DNA of 32,683 nucleotides from an uncultured Eubacteriales bacterium (GTDB taxonomy: Bacteria; Bacillota; Clostridia; Lachnospirales; Lachnospiraceae): assembly GCA_900314845.1 (NCBI GenBank), contig OMWV01000027.1, positions 1-32,683 of the forward strand, written 5' to 3'. Below are positions 1 through 6,605 of the stretch, in pieces. The first letter of the stretch is position 1. The number at the start of each line of letters is the position of its first letter. The notes beneath the pieces are model-generated. The model did not search any database and had not been told where the DNA came from. It saw only the letters and a program-made list of their open reading frames with translations. Made by a program: the position numbers and the translations under genes.

Positions 1-72
1 TAAGTTCGCACAGGTCGTTGTCTTGCCGACACCGCCTTTCTGATTGGCGATGGCGATGATTTGCGTGTTCAT
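1..72 (-). CDS. ParA-family partition ATPase, N-terminal fragment (runs off left edge)
   Basis: Only the first 24 codons are inside the window and the gene continues past base 1. The ATG at 72 is preceded by a GAGGTG ribosome binding site at a good distance. The peptide contains a deviant Walker A motif, KGGVGKTTT at residues 12-20, the hallmark of ParA/Soj/MinD ATPases that position DNA or cell-division components. The opening residues MNTQIIAIANQ resemble ParA proteins carried by clostridial integrative conjugative elements; this is from memory and was not searched. The gene points away from rpsI and is separated from it by repeat-rich DNA, so I infer that it belongs to an inserted mobile element rather than to the ribosomal locus. 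A chromosomal soj gene is a less likely alternative, because soj normally sits with spo0J near the origin. Confidence 0.8.
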   Translation of the reverse strand, partial: MNTQIIAIANQKGGVGKTTTCANL

Positions 73-117
73 GGACTTCACCTCATTTCTGAATGTTGAT
101 CGTTCTTCTGGAAATAG

Positions 118-153
118 AAAAAGCCGCCACTTCAAAAATGAAAAGTGACGGCT
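118..153 (-). terminator. Hairpin terminator or attenuator just upstream of parA
   Basis: On the minus strand AGCCGTCACTT pairs with AAGTGGCGGCT (one G-T pair) around a 10-base loop, and the stem is followed by TTTTTCTATTT. It lies about 46 bases before the parA start codon, leaving little room for a separate promoter. It would therefore attenuate transcription entering parA from upstream. Confidence 0.6.
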
Positions 154-172
154 CTTTCTAATCCCGGAAAGC

Positions 173-201
173 AAAAAACGCCCAGCAGAAAAAGCTGAGC
201 G
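173..201 (-). terminator. Rho-independent terminator upstream of parA
   Basis: On the minus strand CGCTCAGC pairs with GCTGGGCG (one T-G pair) around a 7-base loop and is followed directly by six T residues. It lies only about 20 bases from the second hairpin at 118-153, making a tandem terminator. No open reading frame upstream accounts for it, so it may end a small untranslated transcript from the 210-460 region. Confidence 0.7.
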
Positions 202-217
202 CTCGGCATTAAATTTA

Positions 218-255
218 TTCTGTTTTGTTCAAATTAGGTCAAATCATTTCAAACC
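218..255. repeat. Imperfect direct repeat, copy A
   Basis: This copy begins TTCTGTTTTG and continues CAAATTAGGTCAAATCATTT before CAAACC. It matches the copy at 418-454 with the same 10-base start and about five substitutions over the following 26 bases, most of them C/T changes. The two copies are exactly 200 bases apart and flank a second, different repeat pair. A protein-binding role (integrase arm site, partition or replication site) is inference. Confidence 0.6.
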
Positions 256-323
256 GACCAAACGAAAAACGCACCCGGAAGGGAGCAGTAAAACCACCTC
301 TCCAGACGGTGAAAATCGGCCTG

Positions 324-345
324 CGGTTGTCCTATTTTTTAACCA
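324..345. repeat. Short direct repeat (iteron-like), copy 1
   Basis: The repeat begins CGGTTGTCCTAT and ends TTTAACCA. It recurs at 375-395 with one base fewer and one change. The two starts are 51 bases apart, close to five helical turns, so a bound protein would face the same side of the DNA. Each copy is also a loose dyad with GGTT at one end and AACC at the other. Confidence 0.65.
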
Positions 346-374
346 CTTGGCCCTCTTTTTGCCCTCGATTTTGT

Positions 375-395
375 CGGTTGTCCTATATTTAACCA
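375..395. repeat. Short direct repeat (iteron-like), copy 2
   Basis: This is the second copy of the 324-345 repeat, sharing CGGTTGTCCTAT and TTTAACCA at its two ends. It lies between copy 1 and the longer repeat copy B. Confidence 0.65.
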
Positions 396-417
396 TAAAA
401 AACTGGGTGAAAATGGG

Positions 418-454
418 TTCTGTTTTGCCAAATCAGGCCAAACCATATCAGACC
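418..454. repeat. Imperfect direct repeat, copy B
   Basis: This is the partner of the 218-255 repeat. It starts with the same TTCTGTTTTG and continues CCAAATCAGGCCAAACCA before TATCAGACC. Its position just outside the short repeat pair gives the nested order A-1-2-B. Confidence 0.6.
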
Positions 455-467
455 TTTTGGATATAGG

Positions 468-502
468 AAAAGCCCGGAAAACCTTGATTTTCCGGGCTTT
501 TT
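468..502 (-). terminator. Terminator hairpin after rpsI
   Basis: A perfect 14-base inverted repeat, AAAAGCCCGGAAAA against TTTTCCGGGCTTTT, surrounds a 6-base loop about 30 bases past the rpsI stop. Because the ends of the stem are A/T, both strands present a short T-run, so it could stop transcription from either side. It most likely ends the rplM-rpsI transcript and insulates it from the neighbouring element. Confidence 0.75.
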
Positions 503-532
503 GAACCATTTTGATACGGTTTGAACAGCTGA

Positions 533-925
533 TTATCTCTTGCTGAACTGAGGCGCACGACGTGCGGCCTTGAGACCGTACTTCTTACGCTCTTTCATTC
601 TGGGATCACGTGTAAGATAGCCGGCCTTCTTGAGAACCTGTCTGTATTCAGGATCAGCCTGCAGAAGGGCACGTGCGATGCCGTGACGGATAGCGCCTGC
701 CTGGCCTGTGTAACCACCGCCTACGACGTTGACCTTAACGTCGAACTTGTCAGCTGTGTCTGTAGCTGCGAGGGGCTGGCGAACAACAACCTTGAGAGTC
801 TCATATCCGAAATAGTCGTCTATATCTCTTTTATTCACAGTGATCTTGCCTGTACCGGGTACAAGATACACTCTGGCGATACTCTTCTTCCTTCTACCTG
901 TTCCATAAAATGATTCTGAAGCCAT
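533..925 (-). CDS. rpsI: 30S ribosomal protein S9
   Basis: This 130-residue protein has the full S9 pattern: the start [19 protein letters not shown], a central [19 protein letters not shown] segment and the conserved basic C-terminus [18 protein letters not shown]9 sits in the small-subunit head, and its C-terminal tail reaches the P-site tRNA. The length is normal for bacteria. The gene follows rplM by 24 bases, the near-universal rplM-rpsI pairing, and shares its promoter. The stop codon is TAA. The 3' end is intact although a probable mobile element begins right beyond it. That fits elements which regenerate the target gene on insertion. Confidence 0.97.
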   Translation of the reverse strand: MASESFYGTGRRKKSIARVYLVPGTGKITVNKRDIDDYFGYETLKVVVRQPLAATDTADKFDVKVNVVGGGYTGQAGAIRHGIARALLQADPEYRQVLKKAGYLTRDPRMKERKKYGLKAARRAPQFSKR

Positions 926-949
926 TCTCTTATCTCCTTTCCGACTATA

Positions 950-1384
950 TTAGTACTTAAGCTCAAGAACTTCGGGTTTCTGAGCTGCATGCTTGTGATC
1001 AGGTCCTGCGTAAACATGAAGCTTCTCGATCATAGATCTTCCCAGGGGACCCTTGGGGAGCATGCCCTTTACTGCGTGGTAAATGACATCCTCAGGCTTC
1101 TTGTTCATCATTTCCTTTAATGTGGCTGTCTTCATGCCGCCAACATAATCAGAATGTCTGTAGTAGATCTTCTGGCTCATCTTCTTGCCTGTAACCTTGA
1201 TCTTGTCCGCGTTGACAACGATCACATAGTCGCCCATGTCAAGGTAGGGTGTGAAAACAGGTTTATTCTTTCCTCTCAGGATGGAGGCAACCTGGGATGT
1301 TAAGCGGCCCAGTGTCTGTCCTGATGCATCAACTACATACCATTTTCTTTCTATTGTCGCCGGAGTGGCTACAAAATTCTTCAT
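950..1384 (-). CDS. rplM: 50S ribosomal protein L13
   Basis: This is L13, an early assembly protein of the large subunit that binds 23S rRNA. Visible family signatures are [20 protein letters not shown] near the N-terminus, [12 protein letters not shown] in the middle and [12 protein letters not shown] followed by [17 protein letters not shown] towards the end. Two adjacent ATG codons lie at 1387 and 1384. AGGAGG ends only 3 bases before the first but 6 before the second, so I chose 1384 (144 residues). The promoter at 1550-1578 lies about 160 bases upstream, leaving a long leader that may be the site of L13 autoregulation, as proposed for other Firmicutes. Confidence 0.96.
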   Translation of the reverse strand: MKNFVATPATIERKWYVVDASGQTLGRLTSQVASILRGKNKPVFTPYLDMGDYVIVVNADKIKVTGKKMSQKIYYRHSDYVGGMKTATLKEMMNKKPEDVIYHAVKGMLPKGPLGRSMIEKLHVYAGPDHKHAAQKPEVLELKY

Positions 1385-1387
1385 CAT

Positions 1388-1543
1388 ATACCTCCTGGTA
1401 TAGGCTCCTTCAAAATCGGAGCAACATCCGCTGTCCTGCCCGTCTGGGAAGTGATGGCCGGGACTTAGGCTAATAAGTCAATTATCTATTGTGAATCAGG
1501 GCTGCCGGGGCATGGAAGTCCTGTCTTCAACATACTGTCACAT
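1388..1543 (-). promoter_or_regulatory. Long 5' leader of rplM-rpsI, candidate L13 leader
   Basis: The predicted transcript begins near 1543 and has about 155 untranslated bases. Visible pairing options include GCTCC with GGAGC (1418-1422 with 1404-1408) around a 9-base loop just before the ribosome binding site. There is also a longer-range GGACTT with AAGTCC. Firmicutes are known to carry an L13-binding leader RNA in front of rplM. The position fits, but I could not match the published consensus by eye. Confidence 0.45.
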
Positions 1544-1549
1544 CTAGTT

Positions 1550-1578
1550 ATTATATGGCAAAACCAGGTCCGTGTCAA
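1550..1578 (-). promoter_or_regulatory. Sigma-A promoter of rplM-rpsI
   Basis: On the minus strand a perfect TTGACA (1573-1578) and a perfect TATAAT (1550-1555) are separated by exactly 17 bases. The TGA inside TTGACA is the stop codon of truA (1575-1577), so the promoter begins inside the upstream gene. Such a strong housekeeping promoter suits a ribosomal protein pair. Confidence 0.9.
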
Positions 1579-2354
1579 TTATTTTTTGGCTCGGATTCCT
1601 TATTATTCTTCTCTTCATCCGGGTACTCTACGCTGACAAGAGTAAGTCCGCAGGCGGGAGCAACCGGAGCGGCAGCCTGAGGGCGGGGATCCTCCAGAGC
1701 CTTCATGATGTCAGCAGCATTTCTCCTGCCCCGTCCGACCATAACCAGCATGCCGGTCAGGATCCGCACCATGTTGTAGAGAAATCCGCTGCCGGAAACC
1801 CGGTAGAGGATGATCTCACCGTCCCTGACAAGCTCTGACCTGTATATGGTCCTGACCGTCGATCTGACATCCGTCTTCTGTGAGCAGAAGGACCTGAAGT
1901 CGTGCTCTCCCTCAAAAAGGCGGGCAGCCCGGGCCATGGCGTCAAAATCAAGCGCCGCCGGGACGAACCAGGAATATCGCCTCTCTGCCGGCAGGGGCAT
2001 CCGCCTGCCAAGAATCCTGTACTCATAGGTCTTGCGCACATTGGTATAGCGGGGATGAAAATCCTGCGCCACTTCCTCCGACTTCTGGACCACGATATCC
2101 CCCGGCAGCCTCTGATTAAGAGCCATCGCGTATTTTGCAGGAGGGATCTCCCTGTCCGTGTCGAAGACCGCCACCTGGCCCAGGGCGTGAACCCCGGAAT
2201 CTGTCCGGCTGGCCCCCGTAAGCGCGACAGGCTCCCGGACAAGATCTTCTATGGCATTCTGCAAGGTCTTCTGCACGGAAATGCCGTTGGGCTGCACCTG
2301 CCAGCCGCAGTAATCTGTTCCGTCATAGGCAACCGTAAGTCTGATCCTGTGCAT
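1575..2354 (-). CDS. truA: tRNA pseudouridine(38-40) synthase TruA
   Basis: TruA converts uridines 38-40 in the anticodon arm of many tRNAs to pseudouridine. The protein has 259 residues, the usual length. It shows AYDGTDYCGWQVQPNG near the start and GASRTDSGVHALGQVAVFDT around residues 47-66, where D52 is the expected catalytic aspartate. Later segments SFCSQKTDVRSTVRTIY and GSGFLYNMVRILTGMLVMVG are also typical. It is the last gene of the ecfA1-ecfA2-ecfT-truA unit, 25 bases after ecfT, an order common in Clostridia and bacilli. No terminator separates it from rplM, and its stop codon lies within the rplM -35 box, so some read-through into rplM-rpsI is likely. Confidence 0.96.
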   Translation of the reverse strand: MHRIRLTVAYDGTDYCGWQVQPNGISVQKTLQNAIEDLVREPVALTGASRTDSGVHALGQVAVFDTDREIPPAKYAMALNQRLPGDIVVQKSEEVAQDFHPRYTNVRKTYEYRILGRRMPLPAERRYSWFVPAALDFDAMARAARLFEGEHDFRSFCSQKTDVRSTVRTIYRSELVRDGEIILYRVSGSGFLYNMVRILTGMLVMVGRGRRNAADIMKALEDPRPQAAAPVAPACGLTLVSVEYPDEEKNNKESEPKNN

Positions 2355-2379
2355 GGGATACCTCCAATTTCATGTAATC

Positions 2380-3195
2380 TTAAAGCTTAGCGCTGAGCGG
2401 GAATATCCCCAGCAGGATGACAGCCGCTGTGTATATGGCAAGCAGCAGATAAGCCGCCGCGTCCCTTTTCCCATAGACGAGAGGCTTCATCCTGGTACGG
2501 CCCTCTCCCCCGTGATAACACCTGGCTTCCATTGCATTTGCCAGATCCTCGGCCTTTCTCACGGCGGAGACAAAAAGGGGCACGAGGATGGGAATCAGGC
2601 CTTTTACCCGGGTTATGAGCCCGCCCGACTGGAAATCTGCCCCCCTGGCCTTCTGGGCCTTCATGATCCTGTCCAGCTCATCCATCAGGATAGGAATAAA
2701 GCGCAGAGCGATAGACATCATCATCGCGATCTCGTGGACCGGTACATGAAAAACACGCAGAAAACGCAGGCCTTTTTCCATGCCGTCCGTGAGCTTGGCC
2801 GGCGTCGTCGTAAGCGTCATGATAGAGGCGCCCGTCACCAGGTAAAAAAGCCGCATGCACATATAAAGAGCCGTCCTAAGCCCTTCCCTGGTAATGGTCA
2901 GGGCGCCAAGATGGGCCAGAGGCTGGCCGGGTACGGTGAAGATCGACAGGACAAATGTCAGCACCAGAATAGCCAGGATGGCTCTCATACCTTTCAGCAT
3001 CAGGCGGAAGGGAACTCTGGACAGGACAATGACCAAGACAAGAAAGGCCGTGGCAAGAACAAAACTGTCTATATTCTTTATAAAAAATACGGTCACAAGA
3101 AAGACAAGGGTACCCAGGAGTTTTACCCGGGGATCAAGCCGATGAATGGGAGAATCAGCCGGATAATACTGGCCGATCGTTACGCTGCGTCCCAT
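2380..3195 (-). CDS. ecfT: ECF transporter transmembrane subunit EcfT
   Basis: EcfT is the membrane scaffold of energy-coupling-factor importers. It couples ATP hydrolysis by EcfA1/EcfA2 to exchangeable vitamin- or metal-binding S components located elsewhere. This 271-residue protein has hydrophobic stretches near residues 27-60, 72-88, 108-125 and 246-266. It also carries the two Ala-Arg coupling motifs, ARG at 183-185 (in KAQKARGADFQSGG) and ARC at 224-226 (in AMEARCYHGGEGRTRM). The second is usually ARG in the wider family, though a GGxGRTR context is common. The gene starts 3 bases after the ecfA2 stop, so translation is probably coupled. No S component is present here, typical of the shared (group II) module. 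Confidence 0.94.
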   Translation of the reverse strand: MGRSVTIGQYYPADSPIHRLDPRVKLLGTLVFLVTVFFIKNIDSFVLATAFLVLVIVLSRVPFRLMLKGMRAILAILVLTFVLSIFTVPGQPLAHLGALTITREGLRTALYMCMRLFYLVTGASIMTLTTTPAKLTDGMEKGLRFLRVFHVPVHEIAMMMSIALRFIPILMDELDRIMKAQKARGADFQSGGLITRVKGLIPILVPLFVSAVRKAEDLANAMEARCYHGGEGRTRMKPLVYGKRDAAAYLLLAIYTAAVILLGIFPLSAKL

Positions 3196-3198
3196 CTG

Positions 3199-4074
3199 TC
3201 ACGCACCTTCTTTCTGCGTGCGTGCACGCCTGCAGGCTTCCTCTATCCGGTCAGCTGCCTGCCCGATCGTCAGGGCATCTGTCTCTACATCCGCGCCCGC
3301 GGCCTTCAGTGCCCGGACTATTGCTTCTGCCTGGGGGATGCCAAGGCCGATGCTCTCCAGGTAATCCGCGTCCTCAAAGACCTGGGCCGGCGTCCCGTCG
3401 CGGACGATCCTGCCCTCGTGCATGACAAGGAGTCTCTGAACATAGCAGGCCATATCGTCCATGGAATGCGAGGACCAGATAACAGTCATCTTCCTCTTCC
3501 GCCTGATACTCATGATCGTGTCCAGGAGTTCTTTCTGCCCTTGGGCGTCAAGTCCGGCCATGGGCTCGTCCAGAAGAAGAACCTGGGGATCCATGGCTAT
3601 GATCCCGGCGATAGCAGCCCGCCTCCTCTGACCTCCTGACAGTTCGAAGGGGGATTTTCGAAAATCCTCCTCCCCTATCCCCAGCATCTTGAGGGCAGCG
3701 GCAGCCCGCTCCCACGCCTCTTTTTTGCTGCAGCCGATATTTAAGGGGCCGAACATGACGTCGCTGACAATGTCTTCGCCAAAAAGCTGATTCTCGGGAT
3801 ACTGAAAGACCATGCCTACCTGTGCGCAGATATTTCCCGCTCCGGACCGCCTGCCGGCAATGTCCTCTCCCCGAAAATAGACCTTGCCTGCTGTTGGTCT
3901 GAGCAGGCCGTTCATCTGCTGCAAAAGAGTAGATTTCCCGGATCCCGTGGATCCGATCAGGCCGACGATGGAGCCTTCTTCTATGTCAAGATTGATATCT
4001 TTCAGGGCGTGGGCGGCAAAAGGAAGCCCGGCATCATAGTCATAGCTTACGTTCTCAAGCCTGATAATATTCAA
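3199..4074 (-). CDS. ecfA2: ECF transporter ATP-binding subunit EcfA2
   Basis: This is one of two ATPases of the ECF importer. Motifs are Walker A GSTGSGKS at residues 41-48, a Q-loop in MVFQYPENQLF, signature LSGGQ, Walker B LLLDEPMAGLD and a switch histidine in SSHSMDD. A longer reading frame begins at an ATG at 4140, but its extra N-terminus only reads through the end of ecfA1. A TTG at 4074 lies 7 bases after GGAGG and gives an N-terminus NIIRLENVSYDY typical of EcfA2, so I place the start there (291 residues). The gap to ecfA1 is 13 bases. The protein should pair with EcfA1 as a heterodimer on EcfT. Confidence 0.93.
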   Translation of the reverse strand: MNIIRLENVSYDYDAGLPFAAHALKDINLDIEEGSIVGLIGSTGSGKSTLLQQMNGLLRPTAGKVYFRGEDIAGRRSGAGNICAQVGMVFQYPENQLFGEDIVSDVMFGPLNIGCSKKEAWERAAAALKMLGIGEEDFRKSPFELSGGQRRRAAIAGIIAMDPQVLLLDEPMAGLDAQGQKELLDTIMSIRRKRKMTVIWSSHSMDDMACYVQRLLVMHEGRIVRDGTPAQVFEDADYLESIGLGIPQAEAIVRALKAAGADVETDALTIGQAADRIEEACRRARTQKEGA

Positions 4075-4087
4075 CTCGACACCTCCG

Positions 4088-4948
4088 TCATTTGCGGCAC
4101 AAAACGCCTGTAAGAGCCTGAACAAGGCTGTCGGCATCAATTATCCCATCCGGCAGTCCTATGCCCCGCCTTTGCAGCTCATGCGCCAGTCTGACTGCCG
4201 GGGGGAGGGACAGATGCAGCCTGTCCAGCTTTTCCTCATCGGAAAATATTTCTCCCGGGCTTCCGTCTGCGGCCGGCCGGCCCTGATCCATGACTATGAT
4301 CCTGTCGGCCATGGCAGCTTCTTCCATATAGTGTGTGATGAGGATGATCGTGACCTTCTCCTGGGCATTCAGCTTTTTTACCGCGTCCATGACAGACTTT
4401 CTGCCTGCCGGATCCAGCATAGCCGTGGGCTCGTCCAGGATCATGCAGGAGGGTCTCATTGCCATGATGCCTGCGATAGCGACTCTCTGCTTCTGACCCC
4501 CGGAGAGTCTCTCCGGAGACATATACCGGCAGCTGCTAAGGCCTACGCTCTCAAGACTCTGCGCGACCCTCTCCCATATCTCCTCCGGCGGCAGGCCTAT
4601 ATTCTCAGGGCCGAAGGCAACATCCTCCTCAACGACACTGGCTATGATCTGATTATCCGGATTCTGAAAGACCATGCCGGCCTTCTCCCGGATGGCCAGC
4701 GGCCGGCTCTCATCTGCTGTGTCCATGCCGTCGACAAGCACAGTGCCGCTTGTGGGGCGCAAAAGGGCGTTTAAGTGCCTTGCCATGGTAGATTTGCCTG
4801 ACCCGTTGCGGCCGATAATGGCGGTAAAGCTGCCCTCCTCGATTGAGAGATTCACATCATCCAGGGCATCCTTACTGGAAATAACTTTGCCATCCCCGTC
4901 TTTTGTCACAAACCTGTGGCAAAGATGCAGGGTCCTGATAATATCCAT
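4088..4948 (-). CDS. ecfA1: ECF transporter ATP-binding subunit EcfA1
   Basis: This is the first ATPase of the ECF importer, 286 residues. It has Walker A GRNGSGKS at 46-53, a Q-loop in GMVFQNPDNQI, signature LSGGQ at 148-152, Walker B MILDEPTAMLD and the switch histidine H206 in ILITHYMEE. The FQNPDNQ segment and the C-terminal extension after the ATPase core separate it from general ABC ATPases and fit EcfA1. The start ATG has a weak AGGAAAAG site. The gene begins only about 34 bases after the strong terminator that ends the ribosomal operon. No separate promoter is obvious in that gap, so expression may depend on read-through or on an element inside the terminator region. Confidence 0.95.
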   Translation of the reverse strand: MDIIRTLHLCHRFVTKDGDGKVISSKDALDDVNLSIEEGSFTAIIGRNGSGKSTMARHLNALLRPTSGTVLVDGMDTADESRPLAIREKAGMVFQNPDNQIIASVVEEDVAFGPENIGLPPEEIWERVAQSLESVGLSSCRYMSPERLSGGQKQRVAIAGIMAMRPSCMILDEPTAMLDPAGRKSVMDAVKKLNAQEKVTIILITHYMEEAAMADRIIVMDQGRPAADGSPGEIFSDEEKLDRLHLSLPPAVRLAHELQRRGIGLPDGIIDADSLVQALTGVLCRK

Positions 4949-4981
4949 AATCTTTTCCTGCTGCCTTTTTCCCTTATCAAT

Positions 4982-5020
4982 AAAAAAACGGCTGCCGCAG
5001 AGTCAAACCTGTGGCAGCCT
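4982..5020 (-). terminator. Terminator of the S10-spc-alpha operon
   Basis: On the minus strand GGCTGCCACAG pairs with CTGCGGCAGCC (one mismatch) around an 8-base loop, followed by G and seven T residues. It begins 16 bases after the rplQ stop codon and is the clearest terminator in the window. Confidence 0.92.
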
Positions 5021-5035
5021 GAAATAACATAAATC

Positions 5036-5560
5036 TTATACCAGCTCGAGAATAGACTCCATAGCGGCGTCACCCTTGCGCAGGCCGATCTTGACGATCC
5101 TGGTATAACCGCCGTTGCGGTCAGCATACTTGGGACCATACTCATCGAAAAGTTTGTCTGTAAGGTCAACGACCTTCGTATCAGCCTTTCTGCCTGCAGC
5201 TGCCTTGGGGACATCTTTCCTGCCATAGAGAACTCTTGCCATCTGTCTTCTGGCATGCTGACGGGAAGGCAGATCTTTCTTGACTTTCTTCTCAACAGTT
5301 TCGAATACCTTCTGGCCGTTCTCTTTAACAGCCTTACCGTTCTCGTCTCTCTTTATCTTCTTGCCCTCAACGGTAACTTCCTCAAAATTATCCTTCTCTT
5401 TAACAGCAAGTGCGATAAGCTTCTCAGCAATCTTCCTTACTTCCTTTGCCTTAGCGTCTGTAGTACGGATCTTGCCATAGAATAACAGGTCTGTCACCTG
5501 ATTCCTGAGAAGTGCTTTACGCTGGCTGGATGTTCTTCCAAGTTTTCTATAACCTGCCAT
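5036..5560 (-). CDS. rplQ: 50S ribosomal protein L17 with an internal insertion
   Basis: L17 lines the peptide exit-tunnel side of the large subunit. The N-terminus [20 protein letters not shown] and the C-terminus [20 protein letters not shown] are family hallmarks. The protein has 174 residues, against about 120 in Bacillus. Most of the excess is a highly charged insertion at about residues 55-95 ([20 protein letters not shown] and onward), placed before the conserved [14 protein letters not shown] helix. From memory, such insertions occur in other Lachnospiraceae L17 proteins, so this looks like a lineage trait rather than an error. It is the last gene of the alpha operon, 26 bases after rpoA, followed by the operon terminator. 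Confidence 0.95.
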   Translation of the reverse strand: MAGYRKLGRTSSQRKALLRNQVTDLLFYGKIRTTDAKAKEVRKIAEKLIALAVKEKDNFEEVTVEGKKIKRDENGKAVKENGQKVFETVEKKVKKDLPSRQHARRQMARVLYGRKDVPKAAAGRKADTKVVDLTDKLFDEYGPKYADRNGGYTRIVKIGLRKGDAAMESILELV

Positions 5561-5586
5561 CGTATATCCTCCTTAATGTATATCTC

Positions 5587-6546
5587 TTATTCGTCGCTCG
5601 GTTTAAGCTGAAGACCAAATTCCTTCAACTTCGCAAGAACCTCATCCAGAGACTTGCGGCCCAGGTTCCTGACCTTCATCATATCTTCCGCTGTGCGGTT
5701 CGTGAGTTCCTCAACTGTATTGATGCCTGCACGCTTCAGGCAGTTGTAAGAACGAACTGACAACTCGAGCTCATCTATAGTCATCTCAAGAACCTTTTCC
5801 TTCTCGTTGTCTTCCTTCTCGACCATGACTTCTGCTGTCTTGGCATTCTCTGAAAGATCGATGAAGAGGTCCAAATGATCGCTGAGCACCTTGGCTGCAA
5901 GGCTTACTGCCTCATCCGGTCCAAGTGTTCCGTTTGTATAAATCTCAAGTGTAAGCTTGTCATAATCTGTCACCTGACCTACACGCGTATTCTCTACCTT
6001 AAGGTTTACACGCTCGACAGGTGTATAGATAGAATCTACGGCGATCACACCGATAGGAGACTCGGGATCCTTGTTCTTATCTGAGCTCACATAACCTCTG
6101 CCGTTCGTAATGGTAAGTTCCATATACAGTCTGCAGTCAGGACCACCGCTGAGATGAGCAATGACCTGATCGGGGTTCATGATCTGAATGCAGGGATCCA
6201 CCTGAATATCGGCAGCAGTTACTACTCCCTCGCCCTCCGCTTCAATGTAAGCGGTCTTGGGCTCGTCCGTAGAGCTGGTATTCTTGATCGCAAGGCTCTT
6301 TATATTCATGATGATCTCAGTTACATCTTCCTTGACACCGGGAATGGAACTGAACTCATGCACAACACCATCTATCTTTACATGACTTACAGCTGAACCG
6401 GGGAGAGATGAGAGCATGATCCTCCTGAGGGAATTCCCCAGGGTGATGCCATAGCCTCTCTCAAGCGGTTCTACGACAAAACGTCCGTATCTGTTGTCAT
6501 CAGATATCTCAGCAATCTCAATATTCGGTTTTTCGAAATTCAACAA
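5587..6546 (-). CDS. rpoA: DNA-directed RNA polymerase subunit alpha
   Basis: The alpha subunit nucleates RNA polymerase assembly and contacts promoter UP elements and activators. The 319-residue protein has the N-terminal assembly domain ([20 protein letters not shown] and [20 protein letters not shown] near the start). A charged linker spans about residues 230-250. The C-terminal domain contains [20 protein letters not shown] and [18 protein letters not shown]. No in-frame ATG or GTG fits the start. The best candidate is TTG at 6546, 9 bases after AAGGAGGG, directly followed by a second TTG. It sits in the usual rpsD-rpoA-rplQ order. Confidence 0.96.
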   Translation of the reverse strand: MLNFEKPNIEIAEISDDNRYGRFVVEPLERGYGITLGNSLRRIMLSSLPGSAVSHVKIDGVVHEFSSIPGVKEDVTEIIMNIKSLAIKNTSSTDEPKTAYIEAEGEGVVTAADIQVDPCIQIMNPDQVIAHLSGGPDCRLYMELTITNGRGYVSSDKNKDPESPIGVIAVDSIYTPVERVNLKVENTRVGQVTDYDKLTLEIYTNGTLGPDEAVSLAAKVLSDHLDLFIDLSENAKTAEVMVEKEDNEKEKVLEMTIDELELSVRSYNCLKRAGINTVEELTNRTAEDMMKVRNLGRKSLDEVLAKLKEFGLQLKPSDE

Positions 6547-6605
6547 TATGGTCGACCCTCCTTCATGGGTAATGCTAACTGAGGGTAAAAAATCAGATCA
6601 GATTA

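Larger units (their letters stand above)
1..530. mobile_element. Probable end of an integrative element abutting rpsI
   Basis: The 460 bases between the parA start and the rpsI stop hold no convincing gene. They hold two pairs of imperfect direct repeats, two minus-strand terminators upstream of parA and a hairpin just after rpsI. A plasmid or ICE-type ParA gene lies immediately beyond. It is known that several ICE families integrate site-specifically at the 3' ends of conserved genes, and ribosomal protein genes including rpsI are among reported targets. The combination suggests that one attachment site lies at or just past the end of rpsI. The other end and the integrase are outside the window, so neither the boundary nor the family can be fixed. 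Confidence 0.5.

Noticed and set aside
324-395. CRISPR array
   Set aside because: Only two repeat copies with a 29-base spacing and imperfect sequence, and no cas genes; the nested second repeat pair fits a protein-binding region better.
1757-2242. 161-residue minus-strand frame inside truA
   Set aside because: It is in a different frame within truA, arginine- and serine-rich from frame-shifted codons, with no family features.
2353-3639. 428-residue open frame on the plus strand
   Set aside because: It lies antisense to ecfT and ecfA2, has no recognisable domain or good ribosome binding site, and arises from codon bias on the opposite strand.
4075-4140. ATG start for ecfA2 at 4140
   Set aside because: The extra 22 codons overlap the end of ecfA1 and match no family N-terminus; TTG at 4074 has the ribosome binding site.
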